This document shows, piece after piece, positions 35,498 through 43,815 of a stretch of 43,815 nucleotides of DNA (position 1 is the stretch's first letter; each line of letters starts with the position of its first letter). Where the stretch lies: NCBI GenBank assembly GCA_020350885.1, contig CP070727.1, forward strand, positions 2,235,137 through 2,278,951. The letters are read 5' to 3'. The DNA is from a bacterium. GTDB taxonomy: Bacteria; Krumholzibacteriota; Krumholzibacteriia; Krumholzibacteriales; Krumholzibacteriaceae. Made by a program: the position numbers and the translations under genes. The notes beneath the pieces are model-generated. The model did no database searches and was not told the DNA's origin. It worked only from the letters and a program-made list of their open reading frames with translations.

Positions 35498-38400
35498 ATG
35501 ATTCGCCCGAATAGAAACCTGTTGATTTTTTCATGCATGCTTCTCGTCTCGGGTGTCCTCATTTCTGCACCGGACAGTCTTGCCGATACGAAAGATGCAA
35601 AGAATGAAACACCGGCGGTCACCTCTCCAGCAACGCTGGCCGAAATCGGGATGTCGCTGGAGCGAGCGCGGCTCCTGGGCTTCGAAGACCGGCGAAATGC
35701 CGTACGGGACGTGGCGCGATCCTTGAACGAATTCATGCAATCGGACGTGCCCAAGGAGAAACGTTGCGCCGCTCATTTCCTCTCCGGTGAGATTAATTAC
35801 GCCCTCGGAGAATACAAACGAGCAGCCGAGGAGTTCAAGAACGCTGGAAAGAGGGACGAGAAAAAATGCTACCGTGATGATGCTGATGCAGCCTACATCA
35901 TGGCCCTGGAAGCTGCAGGAAAAGACGAGGAAGCCGCGCGGGAATGGATCAAGTGGCAGAAAAGATACAACGAGAGCCCGCTCATGCCGGAGGTACTCGT
36001 GGCCCGCTCCTGGAATTCCCTCAGGCGCGGGGCGATAGCCGAAGCCGTCCGGATCCTAGATGAGCTTGTGGCAGGATATCCCTGGATGGCGAAGGATCAC
36101 CGCATCGTGCTGGCATATGCAGTTGTTGCGTACCTTGAAGAGCGGTACGAGATCGTGTTGGATTCATTGATCGGAGCGGAGGAGGATGCATCGGCGATAT
36201 ACATCCGTGCACTCGCATACGAGAAACAGGGATCAATGCTCAAGGCGGCCGCCCAGTACCGGGAGATCGTCGAGCGCTACCCTCACTCGTCACTGCACGA
36301 TCACGCGATGCTTGCCAAGGCCAATATTTTCCTTGTGAGCGGCGCTTATAAGAGTGCCGCCGAGGAGAATGCGAAGGTGGTCGAGAGGGTTTCGCGTGAG
36401 AACATCAGGGCGGAGGCCCTTCTACGCCAGGCGGTGTCGGTGTACCTCGATGGACGGTTGGACGAAGGAACGGAACTGCTCCGGCTGGTTGTAGCACGTT
36501 ATAAGAAAGAGGATGTGGCGGCCAGGGCTCAGTTTCTTCTCGGCGAGGTGCTCTTCAGTCAAGAGATGTTCGATGAAGCGATCATAGAGTTCAACCAGGT
36601 GCTGGCGAATTACTTCGAACACTCGCTTGCCGCTCGGGCCCAGTACCGGATCGGCAGAAGCCTTGATGCGATCGGGCGCGGGATGGACGCGACAAGCACG
36701 TACAAGGCGGTCGTAGCAGGGTACCCTATGTCGCCGGAATCGCCTGCTGCGGCCTACCTGGCGGGTGTCGGACTCATCGAGCAGCGGCGTCCCCAGGCTG
36801 CGATTCCGTACTTCCAGCTCGTGCTGGACCGCTACGCAAGCGGTGACAGCACCGGCATGCTAGTCTTCGCCTCGGACGAGCACCGGGAGCTCGTGGAGGC
36901 CTCGCTCTGCCTTCTCGAGTACTCCTATCACCTTATGGGGAATCTGGGACAGCTCTCCGGTGTGCCGCACCTCATGCTCCAGAAGATGCCGCCGAGCAAG
37001 TCATCGTGGCGGGCGTACGCACTCCTGATCGATGCCGACGCCCTCGCAGCACAGGCCCGGTACACGGAAGCGGAAGGAATGCTCAAGCAGCTGATATCCG
37101 AATTCCCCGAGCATGCAATCGCGGTCCCGGCGAACCGCCTCCTGGCCTGGACGTATGCGCAGCAGGGGCACGATGATCTTGCGATCGAGACCGAAGAAAT
37201 GATGCTGACACGTTACGCCTCGTACGAAGACGAGGAAAATCTGAGCTCCGCTTATCTCAATAAGGCAAATATACTCTTCAACCGGAAATCTTACGAGGAG
37301 GCCGCCGCCGCTTACGATGAATTCCTGCGGCGGTTCCCGGGTCATCAGAAACGATCACATGCGCTCTACCAGGCGGGGCTCTGCTATCAGTTGCTCGACC
37401 AGAACGGTGATGCGGTCGATCGGTGGGAAGCGCTCATCGCCGCCGACTCGACGGCGGAGATATCGGAACGGGCGCTGGTCCGTGCCGGTGACCTCTACTT
37501 CCGCGCCGATTACTACGACGATGCGAAGCGGTGCTACCAGGCGCTCCTCGAATACTTTGCATCGAGTCGAACTGCTGCCCTGGGGATGCTCCGGATCGCC
37601 CAGTGCGAGTACAACGCCGGCAACGACGAAGAGGCGCTCAAGTGTTATAGTAATGTCCTCTCCCGCTTCCCGGATTCGCCGTACGCTTTGGAAGCGGAAC
37701 GAGGTATCGAGCTGACGCTCTACCGCCTGGGGCAGCGCGAGGACGGCAGCGAGCTACTCGCGCATCTCGTGGAGCAATATCCCACCAGCTCATTCGCAGC
37801 GGATGCACAGTTCGAGATCGCGATGCGGAGCTACCAGGCCGATAACTTCACCGAGGCGGCCGAGGAGTTCCGGCGCGTCGTGAGCCAGTTTCCTGGCTAC
37901 TCGGCGGCTGACCGGGCCCACTACCTCATGGCCGATGCCTACCGCCAGGCGGATTCGACCCGGGATGCCCGTCTCGCGTACGAGCAGTTTCTCAACTTCT
38001 TCCCGGACAGTGAATTCAGATCGATGGTGCATTTCCGTCTGGGATCGATCCGCTTCGAGGAAGGCGATTACCTGCGTGCTGGGATAGACTTCACGAGTGT
38101 CCTTGATGCGGAGGCGCCCGAGGAGATCTCGGCGGCTGCGCTGTTCAACCTGGCTCTCTGTCGGCAGGTTCTCGGGGAATCCGAGGAGGCACTTTCAACG
38201 CTCGAACGGTACCGTATGCGGTACTCGGCACATGACGAGCGCGCCGTCGACATCGCATATCACATGGGAAACATACACGAGAATGCTGGCCGTAACGAGC
38301 AGGCCGTCGAGGAATACAAGCGGGCAATCAATGCAAAACCGTCCAGAAGCCTTGAAATCGAGCTCTGGTACCGTATCGGCACTTGCAGGGAGCAGCTCGG

Positions 38401-38629
38401 AACAACGGATCGCGCGATTGAAGCATACAGAAAAGCCATGGTGGCAAATGACAAGGACAATACCTTCCGTCTCCTCGCGGTGGTGCGCTGCGCCAGTCTC
38501 TACGAGGACAGGGAAGACTATGCCAAGGCGCTTGAGGCATACCGCGATCTGATCAAGCATTCTACTGACGAGGAACTCGTTCTCGCAGCGAAGGAGCGGG
38601 CCTCCCAACTCGAAGCGATCTTTAAATAG
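35498..38629 (+). CDS. large periplasmic TPR protein
   Basis: 1043 residues. A signal peptide (about 1-30, ending SLA) is followed almost to the end by TPR and TPR-like helical pairs, about two dozen in all (for example EEAAAAYDEFLRRFPGHQKRSHAL, shown here only in part, and EQAVEEYKRAINAKPS). Many repeats match the BamD/CpoB style with a helix ending in FPxS/YPxS (ERYPHSSLHDHA, EQYPTSSFAADA, SQFPGYSAADRA). It likely forms a long superhelical scaffold in the periplasm joining the Tol/Ton motor to outer-membrane parts; CpoB plays that role in E. coli Tol-Pal. It begins 25 bases after the PorV-like gene with AAGGAG upstream. No enzyme domain is seen. Confidence 0.88.
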   Translation: MIRPNRNLLIFSCMLLVSGVLISAPDSLADTKDAKNETPAVTSPATLAEIGMSLERARLLGFEDRRNAVRDVARSLNEFMQSDVPKEKRCAAHFLSGEINYALGEYKRAAEEFKNAGKRDEKKCYRDDADAAYIMALEAAGKDEEAAREWIKWQKRYNESPLMPEVLVARSWNSLRRGAIAEAVRILDELVAGYPWMAKDHRIVLAYAVVAYLEERYEIVLDSLIGAEEDASAIYIRALAYEKQGSMLKAAAQYREIVERYPHSSLHDHAMLAKANIFLVSGAYKSAAEENAKVVERVSRENIRAEALLRQAVSVYLDGRLDEGTELLRLVVARYKKEDVAARAQFLLGEVLFSQEMFDEAIIEFNQVLANYFEHSLAARAQYRIGRSLDAIGRGMDATSTYKAVVAGYPMSPESPAAAYLAGVGLIEQRRPQAAIPYFQLVLDRYASGDSTGMLVFASDEHRELVEASLCLLEYSYHLMGNLGQLSGVPHLMLQKMPPSKSSWRAYALLIDADALAAQARYTEAEGMLKQLISEFPEHAIAVPANRLLAWTYAQQGHDDLAIETEEMMLTRYASYEDEENLSSAYLNKANILFNRKSYEEAAAAYDEFLRRFPGHQKRSHALYQAGLCYQLLDQNGDAVDRWEALIAADSTAEISERALVRAGDLYFRADYYDDAKRCYQALLEYFASSRTAALGMLRIAQCEYNAGNDEEALKCYSNVLSRFPDSPYALEAERGIELTLYRLGQREDGSELLAHLVEQYPTSSFAADAQFEIAMRSYQADNFTEAAEEFRRVVSQFPGYSAADRAHYLMADAYRQADSTRDARLAYEQFLNFFPDSEFRSMVHFRLGSIRFEEGDYLRAGIDFTSVLDAEAPEEISAAALFNLALCRQVLGESEEALSTLERYRMRYSAHDERAVDIAYHMGNIHENAGRNEQAVEEYKRAINAKPSRSLEIELWYRIGTCREQLGTTDRAIEAYRKAMVANDKDNTFRLLAVVRCASLYEDREDYAKALEAYRDLIKHSTDEELVLAAKERASQLEAIFK

Positions 38630-38662
38630 GGGTGCGAAATACTAACGTGAAGGAGTGTGGAA

Positions 38663-39385
38663 ATGTTATCTAACTTCAACTGGATGGAGACAATAACCAC
38701 CAGCCCCATTATGATGGTGCTGATCGGATTCAGCGTGGTCACGCTGGGTATCGCCATCGAGCGCCTGTACTATTACCGAAAGCGCCGGGGCAAGCCGGAT
38801 CAGGTGCTGGAGCAGGCGTTGGCGAAGCTCCGGAAAGGAAAGAAGGAAGAAGCCGCACAGATATGCAGGGACTGTTCCCATCCCATGGGCAAGGTAGCAG
38901 TAGAAATATTGGAGAGTGAATCCCTCGAGGGAGAGAAGGCGGAGGAACGTCTCCAGATCACCTTGAGCCAGCAGAGGCTGCTCCTCGAACGAAATCTCGG
39001 TTTCTTGGGAACGATCGCCGGTGTGGCGCCTCTGGTCGGTCTGCTCGGGACGGTCTGGGGGATCATGCGGGCCTTTCACGATATGTCGACAACGGGAACG
39101 GCCGCCCCGTCCGTGGTCGCCGCCGGAGTTGCCGAGGCGCTCGTCACGACGGCCGCTGGTCTCATCATCGCGGTACCGGCTCTGATGATCTACAACCATC
39201 TCAGCCGGAAAATGGGTGTCATGCTCACTGTGGCTGAAAACCATTCGCGCAGCCTGCGTCTTACGCTCGTCGAAAGCACGAGAGGCGGGGCTGCCGCCGG
39301 CATATCCGATGAGGTCCGGCCGGAACGCCGCTCGGTCGTTACCGAGCAGGAAATCGAAAAGCTCGAACCGGTTCTCCAGGATTGA
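38663..39385 (+). CDS. TolQ/ExbB/MotA-family proton-channel protein
   Basis: 240 residues. The first membrane helix is at about 13-35 (PIMMVLIGFSVVTLGIAIE), then a cytoplasmic stretch, then two helices at about 115-135 (FLGTIAGVAPLVGLLGTVWG) and 150-180 (VAEALVTTAAGLIIAVPALM). The GLLGTVWG and ALVTTAAGL motifs are diagnostic, with the conserved Thr of the proton path. It forms the pentameric stator around an ExbD/TolR dimer in the inner membrane and uses proton flow to drive TonB or TolA. ATG 38663 has AGGAG seven bases upstream; a GTG two codons earlier is too near. Confidence 0.95.
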   Translation: MLSNFNWMETITTSPIMMVLIGFSVVTLGIAIERLYYYRKRRGKPDQVLEQALAKLRKGKKEEAAQICRDCSHPMGKVAVEILESESLEGEKAEERLQITLSQQRLLLERNLGFLGTIAGVAPLVGLLGTVWGIMRAFHDMSTTGTAAPSVVAAGVAEALVTTAAGLIIAVPALMIYNHLSRKMGVMLTVAENHSRSLRLTLVESTRGGAAAGISDEVRPERRSVVTEQEIEKLEPVLQD

Positions 39386-39395
39386 GGTAAACGGC

Positions 39396-39806
39396 ATGTT
39401 CCACAACTTTCTCAAAAAGAAGACACAGGGGAACTACGAGATCAATATGACACCGCTGATCGATGTCTCTCTCGTGCTCGTGGTAATGCTGCTGCTCCTG
39501 ACACCGCTGGCCTTCGAGTCGAGCATCGCCGTTCGCAAGGCCGTTTCCAGTGCGAAGAAGTCTGAGAATCAGGAAAAGGAAGAACGTATCGAGATCCACA
39601 TCATCGCTGAAGACAGCGTGCTCGTCAACCGCACCCTGGTCGCACGCTCCGAACTCTCGGAAGTGCTCGAGCCGATCCTGGTGGACAAGGTGCAGCGGAG
39701 GGTCGTGATCGACTGTGCCGACAACGTTTCCCACGGTGCGTTCGTGAGTGTCCTCGATCAGGCGAAACTCTGTGGTGCGGCTGAGATCGCCGTGTTGGGG
39801 AGGTAA
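39396..39806 (+). CDS. ExbD/TolR-family protein 1
   Basis: 136 residues. One N-terminal membrane helix is preceded by NMTPLIDVSLVLVVMLLL; its Asp is the proton-binding residue of ExbD/TolR. A periplasmic domain (about 55-136) follows. It partners the TolQ-type protein encoded 10 bases upstream and the second ExbD encoded one base downstream. The periplasmic part carries a charged KKSENQEKEER segment not seen in the second copy. TGAGG precedes the ATG. Confidence 0.93.
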   Translation: MFHNFLKKKTQGNYEINMTPLIDVSLVLVVMLLLLTPLAFESSIAVRKAVSSAKKSENQEKEERIEIHIIAEDSVLVNRTLVARSELSEVLEPILVDKVQRRVVIDCADNVSHGAFVSVLDQAKLCGAAEIAVLGR

Positions 39807-39807
39807 C

Positions 39808-40233
39808 ATGAAACTGATTCACGGTAACCAGACCCTGATGAGCGCGAGGATCAATGTGACACCGATCATCGATGTAGCGCTGGTTCTCGTCATCATACTG
39901 CTTATCACAGCGCCGATGCTCTCGGTCGCTGATATCGAAGTCAATCTTCCCCAGGCTCAGACCAGGGGAGCGGAGGACGAGGCTCGTGTGAGCATCACGT
40001 TGAGCAATAACGGCGAGCTGGCGATCAACGAGGATATTGTCAGCCAGGATATGCTCGGTGCGGCATTACAGTCGATTCTTTCAGGAAGCAATGACGACAA
40101 CATGCTGGTCGTTCTTCGTGCTGACCGGGATGTACCGTACGAGCTTGTGCGGGGTATTCTCGGTGAGGCGCGCGCAGCAGGGGCCAAACGGCTCGCGATA
40201 GCGACGTACCAGAAAGATAAGGGGAGCTCATGA
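39808..40233 (+). CDS. ExbD/TolR-family protein 2
   Basis: 141 residues. The membrane helix is preceded by NVTPIIDVALVLVIILLI with the proton-path Asp. The periplasmic domain contains VNLPQAQTRG, close to the ExbD consensus (V.LP.A), and LVVLRADRDVPYELV. It is divergent from copy 1, so a heterodimer inside the TolQ ring is possible. GGGGAGG precedes the ATG, and the gene ends in an ATGA overlap with tonB. Confidence 0.94.
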   Translation: MKLIHGNQTLMSARINVTPIIDVALVLVIILLITAPMLSVADIEVNLPQAQTRGAEDEARVSITLSNNGELAINEDIVSQDMLGAALQSILSGSNDDNMLVVLRADRDVPYELVRGILGEARAAGAKRLAIATYQKDKGSS

Positions 40234-41156
40234 ACACCTATGCCATGAGTTTTGAAATGGCGTCTTCCGAGTCCCGGACATGGAAGACGATAGGAATCAG
40301 CCTGGTGATACACGCGCTGATATTGGCGTGGCTCGCACTCTACCGGACCATAGCTCCTCCACCACCAGCACTCACGGAGATCACCTGGATCGATCCGGTC
40401 ACGATCCAGCCGCCTGCGGTCAAGATGTCGGTGGAGCAGCCGGTGAAAAGAGTCGAGAAACAAGCGCCATCGCCGCAACAGCAGCCCGTGCACTTCGTGC
40501 GGAAAACGGACGTGAACGATTTCGCTCCACAACCTCAAACCGATCGTGCGGTCGATGATAAACTCCGCAGGAAGCTCAACGCGCTGGAGCAGAAGGTCTC
40601 GCAGCGGTCACGAATAGCCGACCTCGTGACGTCGAAAACCGTGGGACAGCCCGCCCTGGCAAGCCTTCCGAACGAAAGGACGAATACCAAGAATGCGGTC
40701 AAGCTTTCGCGTCAGGAGAACACGAAGCAGCGCCCCGTCCAGCTTACCAGATCCGAAACGACCAAGGCGGCGCCGGCCATGAGATTGAGCAATGTATCGG
40801 AGAAAAAGATAACACCCGCCAAATTAGAGAAAACGGATGATAAAACCACACAGCGTGTCATCGACGGTGCGAGGCTGGCCGGGCCTGTCGCCGACCGGCA
40901 GCTGGTATCGCACCGTCTGCCCGATTACCCTGAATGGGCGAAGAGTGAAGGTGTTGAAGCGACGGTGAAGCTCTACTTCGTGGTGCTTCCCAACGGGCGG
41001 GTGAAGGAGAACATAATGATCCAGAAGACATCGGGTTTTCAGGATTTCGACCGAAATGCCATCGAAGCACTCCTCACCTGGCGCTTCGAATCGCTGAAGG
41101 GTGGGGAGACCGGCGAACAATGGGGGTCGATAACATTCAACTTCCGCCTTCGATAG
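40230..41156 (+). CDS. TonB-family energy transducer
   Basis: 308 residues. A single helix near the N-terminus (WKTIGISLVIHALILAWLAL) has the conserved His of TonB/TolA (SLVIHAL). A long proline-, glutamine- and lysine-rich linker (about 45-215) spans the periplasm. The C-terminal TonB domain begins VSHRLPDYPEWAKSEGVEAT and includes VVLPNGRVKENIMIQKTSG and FDRNAIEALLTWRF. It should pass proton energy from the TolQ-ExbD motor to an outer-membrane partner. It overlaps the preceding gene by four bases (ATGA). No TonB-dependent receptor is nearby, so the target is unknown. Confidence 0.93.
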   Translation: MNTYAMSFEMASSESRTWKTIGISLVIHALILAWLALYRTIAPPPPALTEITWIDPVTIQPPAVKMSVEQPVKRVEKQAPSPQQQPVHFVRKTDVNDFAPQPQTDRAVDDKLRRKLNALEQKVSQRSRIADLVTSKTVGQPALASLPNERTNTKNAVKLSRQENTKQRPVQLTRSETTKAAPAMRLSNVSEKKITPAKLEKTDDKTTQRVIDGARLAGPVADRQLVSHRLPDYPEWAKSEGVEATVKLYFVVLPNGRVKENIMIQKTSGFQDFDRNAIEALLTWRFESLKGGETGEQWGSITFNFRLR

Positions 41157-41253
41157 AAAACAATTGCAATGCGCTTGGAACAAGGGTTCACATGGATATA
41201 CATCCCAGGGGTGCTGAAAAGGGAATTGCCGAATAACAGACGGAGATGAAACC

Positions 41254-42201
41254 ATGGATACTGCTTTAAAACGGTTCAAGTTGACGGCGATCTTATTGTT
41301 CATGTTCATTTTTACGGTGCAGCCCAACGTGGCCTCATCCCAGGAGGCACCTCCCGACAGCGCGATGGCGCTCAAGGGCGGTGAGGAGGGTACGGCATTT
41401 GGGAGCCTCACGATCGAGGGCGAGGATCGTGTTCGGATTGAGTTCGACCGGCCGGTGCTCTCGCTCGACCTGGATCCCGTAAATGCACCCGGCCTCGACT
41501 GGGATAATACGTGGGATGTGCTCGGTCGCTGCTCAATCGACTTCATATCGCCGCTGATCGGTCTCTCGGCCACGCAGCGGTCACCTTACATGCCGCGCCC
41601 GTGGTTTGAAGAGTTCTCTACGGGAGACGTTGTCAGGTTCCGCCCCGCCCTGAAGAACGTCGACCGGTGGAAGATGACCATCGCAGATTCGCGGAGCCGT
41701 ACCGTGGCAGAGTTCGAGGGAAAAGGAAACCCACCGGATGAACTCGGGTGGGACGGCCGTTCCATAGAAGGAAACCCCATGCCCCCTGGACTCACCTACT
41801 CCTACGTGCTCGAAGCATACGACAGGGCGGGAAACAAGCGCAACTTCGTGGGTGAGGGATTCCAGCTTCCCTCCTATCAGATACAATCGGATGAACAGCT
41901 CATTCTCATGTTCTCCGCTGATGAGCTCGGCGCGGCGTCCTCACGGATGCAGGCTGTAAAGGAAGCGCCGCCGGCCATACTGCTCGATGCCGCTAGCAGG
42001 CTTAACCAGCTTGCCTCAGATCGTAAGGTATGCATCGAGGCGACAGCACGGACGTACAATAACGCAAAGTCGATCGCTCAGGCGGTTGCGCAGGCCATCG
42101 GGCCACTCCTGTTAGGTGATACGAGTCTCATTCAGCAGGTAACTCGTGTTGAGAAGGATGCACCGGCCGGGGGAACGGTCGCGATCATCGTCTCCCGTTG
42201 A
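41254..42201 (+). CDS. exported FlgD-Ig protein with degenerate OmpA-like C-terminus
   Basis: 315 residues. A signal peptide (about 1-30) is followed by a unique region of about 80 residues and a FlgD-like Ig domain (about 125-200: RWKMTIADSRSRTVAEFEG, ELGWDGRS, TYSYVLEAYDRAGN). The last 100 residues follow the OmpA-like pattern: LILMFSADEL, then ILLDAASRLNQLA, KVCIEATARTYNNAKSIAQA, and a final strand VAIIVSR. They lack the GHTD aspartate and the RR pair that bind peptidoglycan. It may therefore be a Pal-like partner that no longer holds peptidoglycan (inference). It ends the operon, 97 bases after tonB, with GGAG upstream. Confidence 0.7.
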   Translation: MDTALKRFKLTAILLFMFIFTVQPNVASSQEAPPDSAMALKGGEEGTAFGSLTIEGEDRVRIEFDRPVLSLDLDPVNAPGLDWDNTWDVLGRCSIDFISPLIGLSATQRSPYMPRPWFEEFSTGDVVRFRPALKNVDRWKMTIADSRSRTVAEFEGKGNPPDELGWDGRSIEGNPMPPGLTYSYVLEAYDRAGNKRNFVGEGFQLPSYQIQSDEQLILMFSADELGAASSRMQAVKEAPPAILLDAASRLNQLASDRKVCIEATARTYNNAKSIAQAVAQAIGPLLLGDTSLIQQVTRVEKDAPAGGTVAIIVSR

Positions 42202-42212
42202 TCGTATGATTT

Positions 42213-42275
42213 CTATCTGGCAAGGAGCAATTTCTTGGTGCGCACGTGTCCCCGCCATTCCATTCTAACGAACGG
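42213..42275 (-). pseudogene. relic of a T9SS/FlgD-type C-terminus
   Basis: The minus strand reads FVRMEWRGHVRTKKLLLAR then TAG (stop at 42213-42215). This closely resembles the last residues of the propeller proteins (for example GTFIRTKKMVLMK). Upstream codons show no FlgD domain and there is no start, so only the last 18 or so residues survive. Short match; moderate confidence. Confidence 0.45.
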
Positions 42276-42379
42276 TCGGTTTTTCGAATGTGTTGCTTGA
42301 TTAACCCTGGATAGCGCGGTAGGTGGCGGGCCCGGCTGATAATCAAACGTTCATCTCCAATGTGAAATCGTCTTTCCAA

Positions 42380-43815
42380 TCACGACGCATCCCCTGAGTA
42401 TTTTTCGAGAATCTTCTGGAATCGCAGATTGTCACGCAGCGAATCTAACATGGGGTGGATTTTCAGAAACGGTACGGAAACAAACGAGGGAACGGACATC
42501 AGATGATCGATATGATCCAGAGCCTTATCGTGCTCTCCAAGCAGAAGATAGATGGTGGCCAAGTCCCATTCACGTTCTTTGATGCGAATTGCATCATGGT
42601 CATCGAGCTCAACGCCTTTTTGCCCTTCGCGAATTGCGTCATCCCTACGTCCGAGTCCTGCGTATGCCACGCCGAGCGCGCTGTGAACGGTCCCGGCCTC
42701 CGGCTGTTCGCGGACCGCCGCTTCCAGGAGAACCTGCGCGGAATCAAAGGCAGCGTGGGCCTTTTCCGGTTCGCCCATGAGCATGTATGCGATCCCCACA
42801 AGCAGATCACGAGGGGTAATCTCGGTCGCCCAATCGACGAGACCAACCGGTATTTCGGCGGCACGTTCGATTGCCGACTGGTAGTCGCCCTCGTATATAT
42901 GTAGGAAGACAAAGAATGTTATAATGATCGGGGCGGACTGATGAGGTGTTAACTCCAGGACAGCTTTGGCCCGGTCGACATCTCCCGTCCATAGCAGGGA
43001 ACTCAGGCTCTTGATGTAGTAGGCGGCACCCTGCTCCGGATTCAGTTCAAGCGACCGATCGAGGTAGCGCTCCGCTTCGGCGTAATTTCGCATGATGCTG
43101 TGGGTTAGTCCTATCTGCAAGAAGAACCAGAAATTAGCCGGATCGAGGGTGGCCGCCATCTCGAGATACCCGATCGCCTCATCGAACAATCCCTGCCGCC
43201 GCCATATATAGGCTATCGCCTCCAACAGCTCAGGGCTGTTGGGCATGCTCTTGGCCGCAATGGCATACTCCTTGAGCGCCCGGTCGTAATCGAAGAAGCA
43301 CGAATAGTAATAAGAGCCCAAGGCCATATGGGCCTCGGGGAGGTCGGGCTGCAGCATGAGCGCCCGGTCCGCCGCCGCCTTACACTTGGCGAGCCGCCCG
43401 TCGGTCCTGTCGTATCCCCAGAAGTAGAGTTCACTGTGCACCGTCGCCAAACGCGCATGGGCGAGGGCGAATATGGAATCGAGAGTAACCGCCTGCTGGA
43501 AGAGAGTCTCGGCATTTCGCCAGAATTCTTCTATCGAGCCGGCACGACTCATCTGGTTGAGCCCGCGAAGGTAGGCTTCGTATGCGAGCAGATTCTCCGT
43601 CGGTTTCGCTTCCACCGTTTCCCTTTCCCGGGCCAGCATCGTGATTCCGAGCTGCTCGATGATCTGTTCCGCAATATCGGACTGAACGGTGAAGATATCC
43701 TCCAGTACCCGGTCGTACCTCTCGGCCCAGAGGTGCGTGGCGTCGGATACACGGATCAACTGCGGCGTGACACGGACTCGGCTCCCGCCGTCTGCATTCT
43801 TGTTCCACCGGATCG
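42380..43815 (-). CDS. TolB-N/TPR protein, N-terminus beyond window
   Basis: 478 codons are visible and the frame runs off the edge, so the true start is outside. The first residues (SRVRVTPQLIRVSDATHLWAERYDRVL, given here only in part as a motif: HLWAERYDR) are the end of a TolB amino-terminal/FlgO-like domain. The corresponding block in the kinase at 6148-8505 is HLWADSYDR. TPR repeats follow to the end (for example EAIGYLEMAATLDPANFWF and EAERYLDRSLELNPEQGAAY). It could be the sensor half of another Hanks kinase or of an adenylate cyclase-type or OmpR-type regulator; the deciding domain is missing. Confidence 0.85.
   Translation of the reverse strand, partial: IRWNKNADGGSRVRVTPQLIRVSDATHLWAERYDRVLEDIFTVQSDIAEQIIEQLGITMLARERETVEAKPTENLLAYEAYLRGLNQMSRAGSIEEFWRNAETLFQQAVTLDSIFALAHARLATVHSELYFWGYDRTDGRLAKCKAAADRALMLQPDLPEAHMALGSYYYSCFFDYDRALKEYAIAAKSMPNSPELLEAIAYIWRRQGLFDEAIGYLEMAATLDPANFWFFLQIGLTHSIMRNYAEAERYLDRSLELNPEQGAAYYIKSLSSLLWTGDVDRAKAVLELTPHQSAPIIITFFVFLHIYEGDYQSAIERAAEIPVGLVDWATEITPRDLLVGIAYMLMGEPEKAHAAFDSAQVLLEAAVREQPEAGTVHSALGVAYAGLGRRDDAIREGQKGVELDDHDAIRIKEREWDLATIYLLLGEHDKALDHIDHLMSVPSFVSVPFLKIHPMLDSLRDNLRFQKILEKYSGDAS

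Overview
The window looks like a chromosomal segment of an uncultured Gram-negative bacterium of the FCB superphylum (a candidate phylum in the Krumholzibacteriota/Eisenbacteria/Zixibacteria neighbourhood would fit). This is inferred from gene content only: secreted proteins ending in FlgD-like/type IX (T9SS-type) C-terminal domains, a PorV/PorQ-type outer-membrane protein, TolB- and TPR-fused membrane glycosyltransferases, Hanks kinases fused to TolB-N/TPR sensor domains, and a GlnRS. There are no rRNA genes, CRISPR arrays or recognisable transposases.

Layout. 1-3060: two minus-strand secreted propeller proteins (the first cut by the window edge). 3407-5701: a GT-C glycosyltransferase fused to a TolB-like propeller. 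5766-11084: a segment bounded by the two halves of a split tRNA-Arg gene. It holds a Ser/Thr kinase with its own promoter, a truncated second kinase, an intact tRNA-Arg(UCU) followed by 53-bp tandem repeats that copy the tRNA 3' end, and a second GT-C enzyme. 11209-20000: housekeeping and metabolic genes (lipoprotein, AhpE-like peroxiredoxin, ssb, PhzF-like isomerase, B12-binding radical SAM enzyme, glnS, polyprenyl diphosphate synthase, GbsR-type regulator). 20199-30492: a GT-C/TPR fusion, two more propeller proteins, an M28 peptidase, a TYW1-like radical SAM protein and a Tat-exported aldo/keto reductase carrying two Fe-S clusters.

31171-42201 is one tightly spaced plus-strand run of eight genes: a giant Ig-repeat secreted protein, a PorV-like barrel, a 1043-residue TPR protein, TolQ/ExbB, two ExbD/TolR proteins, TonB, and an exported FlgD-Ig protein with a degenerate OmpA-like end. 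Together they read as a dedicated trans-envelope energy-transducing apparatus linked to a T9SS-like secretion branch, and this is the best candidate in the window for an undescribed system. The window closes with a minus-strand TolB-N/TPR protein cut at its N-terminus.

The three complete propeller proteins each have exactly eight blade-like repeats and a FlgD-like C-terminal domain, so they are plausible cargo for the PorV-containing locus. Promoter and terminator calls come from matching consensus by eye.
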